NCBI GenBank assembly: GCA_030280995.1
Contig: JASXTE010000016.1
Location: forward strand, 22,501,501 to 22,565,500
Length of the DNA: 64,000 nt
Direction of reading: 5' to 3'
Origin: Hemileia vastatrix
Lineage: Eukaryota > Basidiomycota > Pucciniomycetes > Pucciniales > Zaghouaniaceae
Under the pieces are notes generated by a model, which did not search any database, was not told where the DNA came from, and worked only from the letters and a program-made list of their open reading frames with translations. This document shows, one piece after another, positions 1 to 11,130 of the stretch. Numbering within the stretch: position 1 is the first letter of the stretch; the number at the start of each line of letters is the position of its first letter. The translations under genes and the position numbers were made by a program.

Positions 1-17
1 TCCATAAAATCTACTCT

Positions 18-491
18 GGGCCCTAATGCCAAATTCTTGTTCAGCCATAGTTGTTTCACCATTGCTAGGGCCCTATTTATACTACCAGCCAGGCTCCCCC
101 TGGCTGGTAGTTTATTTTTTAAGCAGTCAATTTTGCCTTAAGCAAATTGGCTGCTTAATCCTGACCTACAAACTCCCAGAAAGTGTTATCTGGCAGGGGA
201 GATGAAAAAATGAGCTTGCAACCAAAGTAGCTACAAGCAACTTTGGTTTCTTTATTAAATGACTTGCAGCCAGTTTATAACTGGCTGCAAGTCAATAATA
301 TAAAAAAAAAGAGAGCAAAGTTGCTGTATGTAACTTTGCTTGATTTTAAACACAACATCTTACAGGAAGTTTAAAACTGCCTACAAGATGTATGGTCAGT
401 TTTTTTTTTCTTAAATGCTGCCAGCTTAAAGCTGGCAGCAAAAAATATTTTTTATTTTCAAACCCAAGCCGCTTCCTGTGGCTCAGGGCTT
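18..491. repeat. Array of consecutive non-identical hairpins
   Basis: Successive inverted repeats with different sequences follow one another here. They are 18-25/66-73 (GGGCCCTA arms around a long loop), 81-111 (13-bp perfect stem, 5-nt loop), 119-158 (about 17 bp with one mismatch and one bulge), 220-248 (9 bp), 261-293 (15-bp perfect stem, 3-nt loop), 313-340 (9 bp), 355-391 (imperfect, about 17 bp), 416-440 (12 bp with almost no loop) and a weaker one near 466-490. They are separated by A/T-rich spacers. No coding potential was recognised. The arrangement is seen directly; its function is unknown. Confidence 0.7.
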
Positions 492-495
492 TTTT

Positions 496-967
496 CACTA
501 TGCACCAAGTATGATATCCCTGATGGGGATATACAGTCTGAGTTGGGGATATTTTAGTAAGGGACACAAGGTAAGAAAAATAAATGTAAGAAAAGTAAGT
601 GCAAGAAAAATAAATGCAAGAAAATTAAGTGTGAGAAAAATCACTTGCAACCATGAGAATTTTTTTTTTTCAAAAAAAATTTTAAAAAAAAGGTAAAAAA
701 AACAGAAAATAAAGTAAAAAATTAAAAAATTAAAATTAAAAATCATTTTTTGAGAAAAAATAAGAAACAAAATTTCCCATGGTTGCAACATATTTTTCTT
801 ACACTTATTTTTCACACATTTTTTTTTTTTGTACATATTTTCCTTGCACTTATTTTTCTCCCACATATTTATCTTACACATATTTTTCTATCCTTATGTC
901 TGTTCCTACAATATCCCCAATTCGCACCAAATATCCCCATCAGGGATATCTTACTTGGTGAATAGTG
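496..967. mobile_element. Foldback MITE, copy 1
   Basis: A 472-bp element whose ends are inverted. The left end starts CACTATGCACCAAGTA and is followed by GATATCCCTGATGGGGATAT; the right end is the complement, with ATATCCCCATCAGGGATATC. The inverted arms extend inward for well over 100 bp as degenerate 14-15-bp subrepeats of the type TAAGTGCAAGAAAAA, around an A/T-only centre. The same structure recurs at 20874-21244. No transposase is encoded, and the open frames here are translations of the subrepeats. No convincing target-site duplication was found, because the flanks are T-runs. Confidence 0.8.
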
Positions 968-990
968 ACTTTTTTTATGTAATTTTAAAT

Positions 991-1023
991 CACTACCAGC
1001 CAGGCTCCCTCTTGCTGGTAGTG
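991..1023. repeat. Hairpin related to the one at 81-111
   Basis: The left arm CTACCAGCCAGGCTCCC repeats that of the first hairpin at 81-111, and the right arm is a slightly mutated complement. It lies just outside the right end of the MITE, so the MITE probably inserted into, or next to, the hairpin chain. Confidence 0.6.
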
Positions 1024-1558
1024 TTATCTAAAATTTGAAATGTTGAAAAAAAAAATTAAAGGAAATATAAACTGCATATTCTTTGATATATTAAGAATTA
1101 TGAGTGGTAGAGAATTGATGAAGGGATTAATGGCTCAAAAATAAAATGGGCCATTTCTGATAAGAAGAGTTCTAGAACAATAGATATTTTCTATGAAAAT
1201 GATATGGGATGGAGTAAATTAGGGGGTCTCAAACTTGAACAAATATGCCACATAAACATGCCACAAAAAAAGTACCAAACACTCCATCAGAAAATGAAGT
1301 ACACCTGCCCTTGACAGGTGTATTTTGATGGTGTTTTTGAGGTCAAAAACACCTTCTTTTGGGAAAAACAAGCCATAAAAACATTTCTCTCCTTCATCCT
1401 GATTAGTCAGCACTAGGTACAGACATGCCCTCTCCTTAGATTTTTTTCACCTAATTCTTAAGGGCTAATTATTCAACATGTGAAAAATGTGACTTCCCAC
1501 CACTTTAGCAGCCCCTTCATCATACACTCACCCTTAGTCTTCATCACCACTCACTAAA

Positions 1559-1939
1559 ATGCCTCTTTCAGTCCATCATCAACTAGAAATCACTGCTACA
1601 ACTCTAACCCTGGATCTATTGATTAACTCTAATACCAACTCCAATTCTGAACTTGACTTAAATTACATGTGTGACATGCTGGAGAGTTTCTACTTATATT
1701 CCAGAACACCTTCCATACAACACCAACCACAATTTAACCTTGAGGGTCTTTACAAAATTCCCGAAATTAGCTTTAAACAGATATTTTTCACAAAATTTCC
1801 TGGATTTCTCAGTTTACTTGAATTGATAAAAGATCACTCAATTTCAGAAAGGATTCTTGTTGTCCACAAAGAGATACTACCAATAAAATCTGTGTTGCAT
1901 ATTGTCATTTTAGTTCAAATTAAAATGGTGCCACATTAA
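1559..1939 (+). CDS. Hypothetical 126-aa open frame inside the TA-flanked element
   Basis: The open frame starts at an ATG preceded by a pyrimidine-rich leader (roughly 1500-1558) of the kind found upstream of fungal starts, and it ends at a TAA. The protein is leucine/isoleucine-rich. The stretch containing FPGFLSLLELIKDH loosely recalls the N-terminal segment of some fungal transposases, but too weakly for an assignment. It could be one exon of a longer gene, since no continuation was found. It lies wholly inside the TA-flanked element, so any product is probably transposon-borne. Low confidence. Confidence 0.25.
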   Translation: MPLSVHHQLEITATTLTLDLLINSNTNSNSELDLNYMCDMLESFYLYSRTPSIQHQPQFNLEGLYKIPEISFKQIFFTKFPGFLSLLELIKDHSISERILVVHKEILPIKSVLHIVILVQIKMVPH

Positions 1940-3119
1940 CCCATCTTGAAAACCTCTTCCAGATCAGAGATGGAAATAAATATTTTGATTGTAAAATAAT
2001 GCTTTGAATATCTCTTATATATGTTGCATGCTTCTACTCTTGCTATTTTTTAGGATCTCAGTTGATTAAATGTTTTATATTTATATTATAAGTAATATAT
2101 TTCTCTATATCTACATGACTAAAATTCATTCTGGATTTCTATTAATGATTTGATTAAATATGGTTTTTCAACAGCTTCATTAACCAACCCTTATGCACAA
2201 GATACATAAACTCTCAAATTTTATTTTTATAAATCTAGAAATTTGGCAAAATCCTCCCCTGCATTTTACTATATTAGGGGGTGGGAATTGCCATTTTTTT
2301 TCAAGTCAAAAAATTTTTTTATGTCTGGAAAAAAATATTTATGTCATAAAATTAAATGGCAATACCTCCCCCTGAAATTTACTGTGGGAGGGGGTAAAGA
2401 TTACCAAATTTTCATTTTAATTTCATAAATTCTTAAATAAATCAATCAAAAAAGATAATCATCCAAGTAAAAGTAATGGGATTCACAATAACACCTGCCA
2501 ATAATTTCATATGTGACCAAAGCCAAATAAATAATATGACCAAAGCCAAAGAAATAATATGACAAGCATTGTATTTAGAATTCATCCATTCAATATAAAT
2601 AAATGATTAAATGAATGCATTTATACAGCAGAAAGGCTTGATTGCACAAAATTTTTCCTTGATTGATTATCTTTAATAATTGATAATTTAAAAATTTATG
2701 AAATAAAAATAAAAAATGGAAAATCTTCTAATTACCATATTTAGAGCCCCTCCCAAAGATTTACTAGAAATCAACCCTTCACCCCTTTCTTTACTTACCT
2801 GGTTTATCAGACTTTGGTTTATCTGGAATGAAAAACCAAAATGAATAAGAATTTTACAAGATTCCAAAAAAATGAGTAAACTTTTTACAAGATTCCAAAC
2901 CAGGAGTTTCCTTGGTAGTTTGATGATTATCTCTTGGATTTTTGATTGATGATTATCCTGAGAAGAGTTCCAAATAGATTTGATGATACCATTTCCTGAA
3001 AAAAATCCAAAAAATCAACAAATCAGGGGAAAAAATGATTTATAAAGAAGTTAAATTGAGGAAACAAATGATAAAAAAAAGTTGAGGAATTGAAATACCT
3101 TGGGAGTGGTACAATGAAA

Positions 3120-3910
3120 AGTATCAGAAAAAATATGCATATTATGGAATTTCAAAATTCAAAAATGTAAGTTAGTTTACATAAAAAGACTCAACTTTAA
3201 AAGTAGATTTCTCAGAAATTTCTGAGCCAAAATTGATTCTGCTTTCTGGAAATGATATTCATGTCTCTAGAGTACCTGTAATCAAAATAATCTGAGATTT
3301 GAATGAGCCAAAATTCAGCAAATATTAATATTCATCCTCATGAAAAAAAATCACAAAATAGGAAGGAATCATCCGAAACAGATATTTAGCTGATAAAATC
3401 AGAGCCAAAAGTCTGAAGTATGATTTGAAATAGATTGCATAATCCCTATGTGCATATTATGCAACATTGAGCTTGAGAAATGTAAATTATTCTATGAAAG
3501 AAGACTCAACTTTGGAAGCAGATATCTCAGCAACCACTGGACCAAATTCAATGCTGTTTGATGAAAATGAAAGCCATGCTTCTTGAGAGTCTTCTAAAAA
3601 AAGAATATATTATTTAAATAAACCTAGCCCTATTTCTGACTCTTTTTTTGACTTTAAAGAAAATCAAAAAAGGATTATAAAAATTAAACCAGGGATTATC
3701 AATGGGCTAAAAAGATCTATTTTAGATACCTATGATATTTATAAGAATTATATTTGTTCCAGAGTAAGACCTACTTGAGAAGATTAAAATAAAGATGATG
3801 GAAGTTTGAGCCAAGCGGATGATAAATATCTCAACAACCAGTGAGCCAAATCATATTTTTCTGGGTGGATATGAGAGCCAGGCTTCTGGAGAACCTACTT
3901 TAAAAAGGAA
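3120..3910. repeat. Degenerate tandem repeat of about 310 bp
   Basis: Two segments near 3165-3290 and 3478-3600 align, sharing AAATGTAARTTA, AGACTCAACTTT and a following TCTCAG/GCCAAATT block. A weaker third copy is seen near 3820-3900 (ATATCTCAACAACCAGTGAG). No reading frame was recognised. Between 1940 and 4451 nothing else could be supported. Confidence 0.5.
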
Positions 3911-4451
3911 ATGTGATGTGAGAAAACAAAAAAAGAAATAGAAAAAATAAAAAACACAAATTCAGAAAAAGAACATTAGTTAAAATTGAAAAAAGATGGT
4001 TGGAGAATGACTTACCTGATGAGATGTCTTCAAAGATGTAAAAGGACCAGATAGAAATTCAGGAAGTGATGAATAAAAGAAATAGAAGAAGAGTTAAGGA
4101 TGTGAGAGAAGATGAATAAAAGGATATGAGGGATCATTGAAAAACAGAAAGAATGAAAGATTATGCAATTTCTGAAAATATGTAACTTCATGTTGAGATG
4201 ATGAGCCAATATGAATAAGAAGGGGAAAAAATATGCTTTCAGTGAAAATTCAAAATCAAAGTCAATATGCAAAAAAAAAATAACAAACCCAAGTGGAAAG
4301 TACATGCAACTTGATCATTTTGAAAGCATGAGAAAAGTATTTTAAAGGGTTTTGTTGAGAACTTCGTAGTGTGATTAGCATGATGACTGTGTTTTGAGGA
4401 TGGAAACTTGATCAGGAATTGTTGATAAAGAAAGGAATGAAAGGGCAAAAC

Positions 4452-5221
4452 TGTCACGCGCCACGTGACACTCGAGGCAAAAGCAGCTCATTAAATCAAT
4501 AATATCGAGTTCTAAATCTATACTTGAAGCGCAGAAAGCAATTCTCCATAGCAACTGCGATTCCCCTTTGTGTACTTACTGTTCAACTGTGCTAGCCTAA
4601 ACTCTAAATCTAAATTAGTCAATCTCTCAATAGTGTGCCTTAGTCTCAATTTCAATAAGCGATGCACAGCGCTAGGATCAACGTAATAGTACATTAGTAG
4701 TTTTCATTAAAAGTTTGTTAATTAATTAAAAGGGGTAAATTGAGCATGGACGGATATTAGCGAAGAGGGTCTAAGTGTATGTTAGTAATGGTCAATGGTA
4801 TGGGAATGGTGCGATGAGAGGGAGGTCAATGCGAAGAGGAATAAAGGATATAAAAGGGTTGGGTATTTGGTTCGATATTCCTTAGAATTAAATTATAAAA
4901 CGTATTTACATTTAATAGTGGTAAAATCTTTAAGTTAAATCATTTTTATTGTATCTTTATTTTATTTTCTCAATATTCATTTCTAAATCCTAAATCTTTG
5001 ATTATTGAGTTTCCAACCCTTTGTGAGATCTTAAGAATTCCTATTACCTTTGAAACTATCTTATAATTCTTCTCGAACATACCTCAAACCTGTAGCTCTT
5101 ACTTTGAGTGACCTTTGAATCACTTCCTTGAATCATTCCTCTGTGCTTTGAAGAAGTTTCTAAATCCCTCATCTCACTTTCAGGAACATCCTCGACCTTG
5201 TGCGTAGGTTGTCCGGTGACA
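4452..5221 (+). repeat. 5' LTR of G1
   Basis: The LTR begins TGTCACGCGCCACGTGACA, itself a short inverted repeat, and ends GGTGACA, giving inverted TGTCAC/GTGACA ends. It is 770 bp, the same length as the 3' LTR. About 18 differences separate the two LTRs (roughly 2.3%), and about ten of them are C/T or G/A at CpG positions. Confidence 0.95.
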
Positions 5222-5293
5222 GTATAATTTAATTCTCCGTAGTTCTCATTCTTTGCACTACTACATCCTTTTAGGTGTTTTTAAAGTTTTAAA

Positions 5294-6480
5294 ATGGCAC
5301 CTGTTCAACACACTCCTCCTACGGGCGCTACTACTAGAGCTTGCGCTAGGGGCAGGCCAACAGCCACAAGGTCTGTTTCCCGCACTCACTCTTTAGAACC
5401 ACTCGACCTTAGGGAACGGCAACATTCAGTTCAATCTGTAGAAGACATCCCACAAGATTTTGAGGATTCTAGTGATGAAGAAGAAGGAGAGGATACAATG
5501 CACGAGGCACCATCCGCCCCAGCCAATCACCCGTCTGGTCAATCCTCAGAACCTGGACCATCTAACTCTCTTGAAGATTTCATGAGACTTTTCATGAAAA
5601 CCCTTTCAAATCCAACGTCTTCAGAGGGATCTAAGTTCAAAACTCCTTCTATGAAATCTCCTGACAAATTCGACGGAGATCACCCCAACAGATTGCGACC
5701 CTTCTTGCAAACCTGCAAGCTACTGTTCCATAATGACCCTCGAACCTTTAATAGCGACCGATCAAAGGTTGTTTACGCTTCTTCATTCCTATCCGGGAAA
5801 GCAGCAAGATGGTTCGAACCTTATCTGCTCATGCTTTCTTCGACAGAAACCCACTTACTTATCAATAATTGGGAAAAGTTTGAAGACCAACTTTTTATGT
5901 TGTTTAGGGACCCTAATGAAACTGACAACGCAGAAATTGAACTTGATTTTCTTCGCATGAGTGATAATGGTGAAGCCTCTGAATATATCTCGAACTTCAG
6001 AGCACTTCAAACTCGAGTAGGTTGGAATGATGCTGCCCTTAAGCATCATTTCAAGAAAGGACTTCCTTCGAGGATTCTGGATCAATTAAATCTTCACGGT
6101 CAGAAGATGACTACTTTAATGGATTTAATGGATCGAACCCTCAAACTTTATGGCGTTTATCAAGGACGACTTCAACATCGTCGATACACCAACAAATCTC
6201 AAGGCCTAAACTTTAAATCGGGATCTTCTTCACACCCATGACCATATCAATCCTCCTCGACTCAATCCAAACCCAATAAGGAAAGGATAAACCTCGACCA
6301 AAAGGCTCGAACCCAGGCAATATCAGAAAAGTACTGGATCCTAAAGGGGAACTTAAAGAAGCTGAGAGGAAGAGACGAGCAGATAATGGGTTATGTATGT
6401 ATTGTGGGGGTAAGCACAAGTTGGAAGACTGTGTAAAGTTGAAGGAAAGAGAAGGTACTAGTTCGAAGTCAAAAAACTAG
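5294..6480 (+). pseudogene. gag: G1 gag (capsid and nucleocapsid), decayed
   Basis: The ATG at 5294 opens 315 codons. An acidic N-terminal stretch (about residues 50-75) is followed by a retrotransposon capsid region with the motifs FDGDHPNRLRPF (near residue 127) and AARWFEPYL. The first frame stops at TGA 6239-6241. Sequence similarity to gag continues in that frame and then one frame over (frameshift near 6278), through a zinc knuckle CMYCGGKHKLEDC at about 6394-6432, to TAG 6478-6480. The knuckle has CX2CX3HX4C spacing, one residue short of the usual CX2CX4HX4C. Gag would package the element RNA. The start is supported by an untranslated leader after the LTR and the absence of an earlier in-frame ATG. 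Non-functional as it stands. Confidence 0.85.
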
Positions 6481-6514
6481 TAGATAGTTTACTTGTGTGC
6501 AAAGCAAACTATCT
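6471..6514 (+). promoter_or_regulatory. Candidate programmed -1 frameshift signal, G1 gag/pol
   Basis: The heptamer AAAAAAC (6471-6477) is phased as A AAA AAC in the zinc-knuckle frame. It lies immediately before the gag stop TAG (6478-6480). The protease frame is exactly the -1 frame and is open from the heptamer onward. Four bases after the heptamer a perfect 9-bp stem (6482-6490 with 6506-6514) encloses a loop that can pair further. Slippery heptamer, spacer and stem are the standard parts of retroviral -1 sites. The sequence is seen; the function is inferred. Confidence 0.6.
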
Positions 6515-7154
6515 TATCTCTCCCAGTGCACAGAACCTCCATGTCTTAATGACTGGAGTTGCCTTAAACCGCTTGAGATTCATTCTTTTTAAGGAGGATA
6601 TCCCCATAAGTTGTCTTATAGACTCTGGAGCTTCAATTTCTTTTGTTAGTTTATCTTTTGCCGAGAAGCTTCAACTAATATTTACAGATGTTGATCGAAC
6701 TCCAATCTATTTGGTCAAATCAGAGGAACCCAAATATTGGGTAAGTAAGAAAGTTTTATGGGTTTTCAACTTTCCGAACTTTCCCCCCTTCAAGTGGGAA
6801 TTATCAGTCTTGGACGCCCCAAGGATGGACGATACCATTCTTGGCCATGACTTTTTAATGCATTGGAATCCTGAAATTGATTGGTCATGGGGATTAATCA
6901 CCCCGCGCGTTAAGTATATTTCTGATTCTTCAATGCAGGTCAATAGGGAGTTAAACAACCCGCCTGACAACGTCCTGCTAGAGGACGAATCTCTGCCAGA
7001 TGACTTGCAAGCATCTGATCTTTCTCTAAATGAGCAATTGGATAACCCTTCTAGCTCGATGACTTCACTCGAAGAGGATTTAAATTGCCTAGAAGTAATT
7101 TTAATTCTGCTCTCTCAATACAGGTATCCCCTTGACAGATTCTCTCAAAGATGA
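6480..7154 (+). pseudogene. pol: G1 protease region of pol
   Basis: A retropepsin-type aspartic protease that would cleave the Gag-Pol polyprotein. The active-site motif CLIDSGAS is at about 6618-6641, followed by a hydrophobic stretch and the downstream ILGHDFL motif. It is in the -1 frame relative to gag. After an acidic serine-rich linker the frame is lost: the continuation toward RT is in another frame from about 7123, which implies a one-base indel near 7100-7120. The fragment is otherwise well preserved, and both protease motifs are readable. Confidence 0.85.
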
Positions 7155-8433
7155 AGAGGACAAGCAAATCAACGTTGAAGCCATTAAATCAACTCTACCA
7201 GAAATCTACCACAATTTCCACAATTTTTTCTCAATCCACAAGGCCGATAAGTTACCAGCTCATTGACCCTACGGCCATCAAATAGAGTTAATGGGCCCAG
7301 TACCTCCGGCAGGTCCTGTCTATTCTTTGTCGAAGGACGAATATCAAGTTCTTCAAGACTACATTTCAGAGAATGTAGCCAAAGGTTTCATCAGAGCCAG
7401 TAAATCTCCAACCGGCTCTCCTTTCCTCTTTGTAAAAAAGAAGGACGGTAGTCTTAGGTTGTGTGTTGACTATAGAAAGCTCAACACAGTTACTAAGAAG
7501 AATGCATATCCTGTTCCTCCTATGTCATTACTTCTTACCCTTTTCAATGGTGCTAATTTCTTTTCTAAAATTGATCTTAGAGGCGCTTAAAATCTGATTC
7601 GCATTTCAGAAGGTCATGAACCACTGACTGCAATGCGCACTAGATTTGGTAGTTTTGAATATTTAGTTATGCCTTTTGGATTGTGTAACGCACCTTCAAC
7701 TTTTCAAACTTTTGTTAATGACATCTTTCAAGATGTTATTGAACAATTCGTAGTCGTCTATTTAGATGATATTTTAATATTCTCGAAAACACTAGATGAA
7801 CATATTCATCATGTTTGACAGGTTTTAAATTGTCTTCGAGATCATGGTCTCTACGCCAAGCATAATAAATGCGAATTCCACCTCAAATCAATTGATTTTT
7901 TGGGTTTTACGTTGTCCACTGACGGTTTAGTCATGGATGACAAAAAAGTCCAGAAAAACCTGGAATGGCCTGAGCCCAAAACCATTAAATTGGTCCAAGG
8001 ATTTTTGGGTTTTGCAAACTTCTATAGAAGATTTATTAAAGATTACTCTAAAACTATTTCCAATCTTATTTCTCTTCTTAGAAAAGACATTCCTTTTGTT
8101 TTTACTTTTACAGCACGAAAGGAATTCGAAGCACTAAAAATGGCGTTCACCACAGCCCCAATTCTTTGACATTTTGATCCTTCTGCTTTGACAATAGTTG
8201 AGACAGATGCGAGCAATTATGCTATTTCAGGGTTCATCTCCCAATTAAATCCTGAAACAAATTTGTTTCATCCTGTTGCTTTTGAGTCACGCAAACTCAT
8301 AGCCGCAGAATTAAATTATGAAATTCATGACAAAGAGCTTTTAGCTATTATCCATTGTCTTAAAAAATGGCGTTCTTTTCTTCTCAGCCTAGATAGTCCT
8401 TTTCAAATTTTTAAACAGATCATAATGCTTTAA
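7123..8433 (+). pseudogene. pol: G1 reverse transcriptase and RNase H, decayed
   Basis: Reverse transcriptase of the Ty3/Gypsy type. Motifs in order are [17 protein letters not shown] (about 7432-7482), KIDLRGA (about 7570-7587), [13 protein letters not shown] and the catalytic YLDDILIFS (near 7760-7785), which is intact. RNase H follows from about 8188 with ETDASNYAISG and NYEIHDKELLAI. The reading frame is interrupted by TGA 7264, TAA 7588, TGA 7816 and TGA 8167, then by a one-base frameshift near 8415 just before the TDHNAL motif. Each TGA falls where CGA is expected or plausible. Cannot yield an enzyme. Confidence 0.9.
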
Positions 8434-10130
8434 AATACTTCATGTCTTCCAAAGTGTTAACCAGGCGTCAAGCCAGGTGGGCTGAATTTCTGTCTGAATT
8501 TCCCTTCTCTATTTCCTATCGCCCAGGTAAAAACTGCATTGTCCCAGATATCTTGTCACATCGGGACAACGTTTACCCACAGCGGGGAGACACATTTGCT
8601 GACAAGAACCCAGCAAATGTGCAATCAATTTTCAATGAATCAATGTTAACGACTCATCAACTTAATTCGATGACAATTCAATCTTTTCAAAATCCACTAT
8701 CCAACATCCTCAAAGCTCAGTTGAAGGACGATTATTGTTTAGGGTTAAAAGACAAAATACTCTCAAAGCAAGGGGCCAAAAGATTTAGTATTGAATCAGG
8801 TCTATTAGTCTTCGAAGGTAGAGTAGTCATACCCAACAACAATGAGATAAAATTATGGATTTTCAACAGTCGACATGATTCTCCATTAGCTGGTCATTTT
8901 GGGGTTGATAAAACCTACCAGTTAATAGCGAGGGATTTCTTCTGGCCAGGTATGACCAGGGAAATCAAGGCCTATATAAAAGCTTGTTATGAATGTAATA
9001 GGAATAAGGCTCCCCGTCACCGGAAGCATGGGTTGCTTCAACCACTTCTCATTCCCTCTAAACCTTGGGAATCTTTATCGATGGATTTCATTTCTCAACT
9101 TCCTTTTTCTAATGATTTTGATGCTATATTAGTAATAGTAGATAGATTTTCAAAAATGTCTATTTTCATTAAAACCACTACTACTGCTACAGCAGAAGAT
9201 TTGTCAAAATTGTTTCTAGAATATGTATTTTCCAAACACGGCTTACCAAATGATATTATTTCAGATAGAGGCTCATTGTTTGTATCCACATTCTAGACCC
9301 AACTGTGTCGACAACTCAATATCACGAGGAACCTCTCCACGGCCTATCAACCTGAAACCGACGGTCAAACAGAAAGAGTTAACCAAATCCTTGAACAATA
9401 TCTTCGAATGTATGTCAGTTACCAACAAGATGTTTGGACCACATGGTTACCACTGGCCAAATTTGCTTATAATAACTCGACTCATTCTTTGACATGACAA
9501 TCTCCTTTCGAAACCATTTATGGACGACATCCTCGATTCAACTCAATCCATGTAGGAACTAATCATCCTGCGTAACATTATCTTTGAACTATATCACGAC
9601 TCCAAGAAGAACTTAAAACAAATTTGGAATCAGCGATTTGAAGATACAAGGAACAGGCCAACAAACATCGACAATCTGCTCCTTCCTTTAAACCAGGCGA
9701 CAAAGTATGGCTCGACGCATGAAACATTCGAACAACACGACCATCAAAGAAACTGGCTGAAAAGCGCTTGGTACCATTCGAAATTGACTCTGAAGTCTCT
9801 AAAACTGCATTTTGACTCAAGTTACCTCCTAAATGGCAGGCGATTCACCCTGTTTTCCATGTATCTCTCCTGGAACTGGCTCGAGAAATATACCCGGGCA
9901 AGAACCAACCCCCTCCGGAACCGGTGGAAGTAGAAGATCATCTAGAGTGGGAATTAAGTCGTATCCTTGATTCAAGAATGCGCAAGGGGAAACTTCAATA
10001 CCTCATGGAATTGGAAGGCTTCCTCAATGACTCAGACAAAACATCCTGGGAACCAGCCATCAATGTTTCTAACGCCCCTGAACTCTTAAAATCTTTTCAT
10101 TTGAAATATCCTTTAAAACCAAAACCTTAA
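8418..10130 (+). pseudogene. pol: G1 integrase with C-terminal chromodomain, decayed
   Basis: The N-terminal HHCC zinc region contains RHDSPLAGHFG and CYECNRNK (about 8870-9005). The catalytic core follows with MDFISQLP, ISDRGSLF and [10 protein letters not shown], giving D, D and E. It is broken by TAG 9294, TGA 9495, TAA 9573, TGA 9585, TGA 9639, TGA 9720 and TGA 9813, all in one frame. A chromodomain closes the protein (about 9930-10100): WELSRILDSR, KLQYLMELEGF and TSWEPA. The tryptophan usually found in the YLV.W.G. motif is a leucine here (TGG to TTG), which would damage the aromatic cage that reads methylated histone H3. The chromodomain normally directs insertion into heterochromatin. 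Confidence 0.9.
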
Positions 10131-11130
10131 AATTTCTTTTATTTTAAATTTTCTTTTTATTTTTCTTTTTTCTTTTTCTCTTAAAAATCTAAAACACCTC
10201 TTAAATTACTTAGCCTTGTTTTCTTTTTTCTCTCTTCTTTTTCTTTCTTCTCCTTCTATAAAATTTTCTCCAAAACCAACTAAAAGTAAAATCAAAATTA
10301 AAATTAAAAAAAAAAAATTTTAAATTTAAAATTAAAAAATTAAAATTTAAAATTAAAAATAAAATAAAATTTTAAAAAAATAAAAAAATAAAAAAAATAA
10401 AATTAAATAAAATAAAATAAAATAATTAGAATAAACATAAATAATAAAATAAAATAAAAAACTCTTAAATCTCTCTAAATATTTTCTTTCTCTTTTCTTT
10501 TTCAATTCTCTAAATACATTCTTTTCTTAAATTTAAAATTCTCTTTAAAAAAAATTTCTTTTCTAAAATTTATTCTCTCTTTAAAAATTTCTTTCCTTCA
10601 AATCATCAAAATCTTGTACGACACGACCATTTCCTCGAACTTAACTTCAACCTCTAAATCACCCTATAAAATTCTTCGAACAAATGATTCTTCATTTTCA
10701 AATTCTCTTTAAATTCTAATTCTGTTTTTTTTCTTCCTCTCTTTTCAACAAAAAATTCCTAAAAAAAATCAATAAACAACTTTTCGCAAATAACAAATTC
10801 TTCTTTCATTAAATTCTCATTTCAACAAACTCATCTCAATCACCAACCATTTTTTTCTTTCTCTCTTCTCTTACATAAATTTTTCTTTTAAAAAAAACTT
10901 AGAACTTCCTTCAATTAAATAACTTCTTTCTTTCTTATTTAAATTTCTTCTTTCAAATTCTAAAGCAAAATTTTATTTAAAACTTTTTTTTCTCTCTCTC
11001 CCAAATCTTATAAAAAATAATAATATTCACCTACAATAATAAAAATAAAATAAAATAAAATAAAATAAAACTAAAATACAATTCTACTTTTCTACTTCTT
11101 TACATCTCTCCTTTTCATTTAAAATTTTTC
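10131..11130. other. Pyrimidine- and A-rich spacer between pol and the antisense gene
   Basis: About 1 kb in which the plus strand is almost entirely C/T runs and A runs with hardly any G. No reading frame, hairpin or known motif was found. It separates the two convergent genes of G1, so it may hold their 3' untranslated regions. Confidence 0.5.

Noticed and set aside
498..965. Overlapping open frames on both strands rich in Lys or Phe
   Set aside because: They are translations of the MITE arm subrepeats; the same occurs at 20961-21242.
496..967. Target duplication for the foldback MITE
   Set aside because: T-runs on both sides give spurious matches, and copy 2 shows none.
4030..4457. Minus-strand Phe/Leu/His-rich frames
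   Set aside because: Low-complexity A/T-driven frames without signals or motifs.
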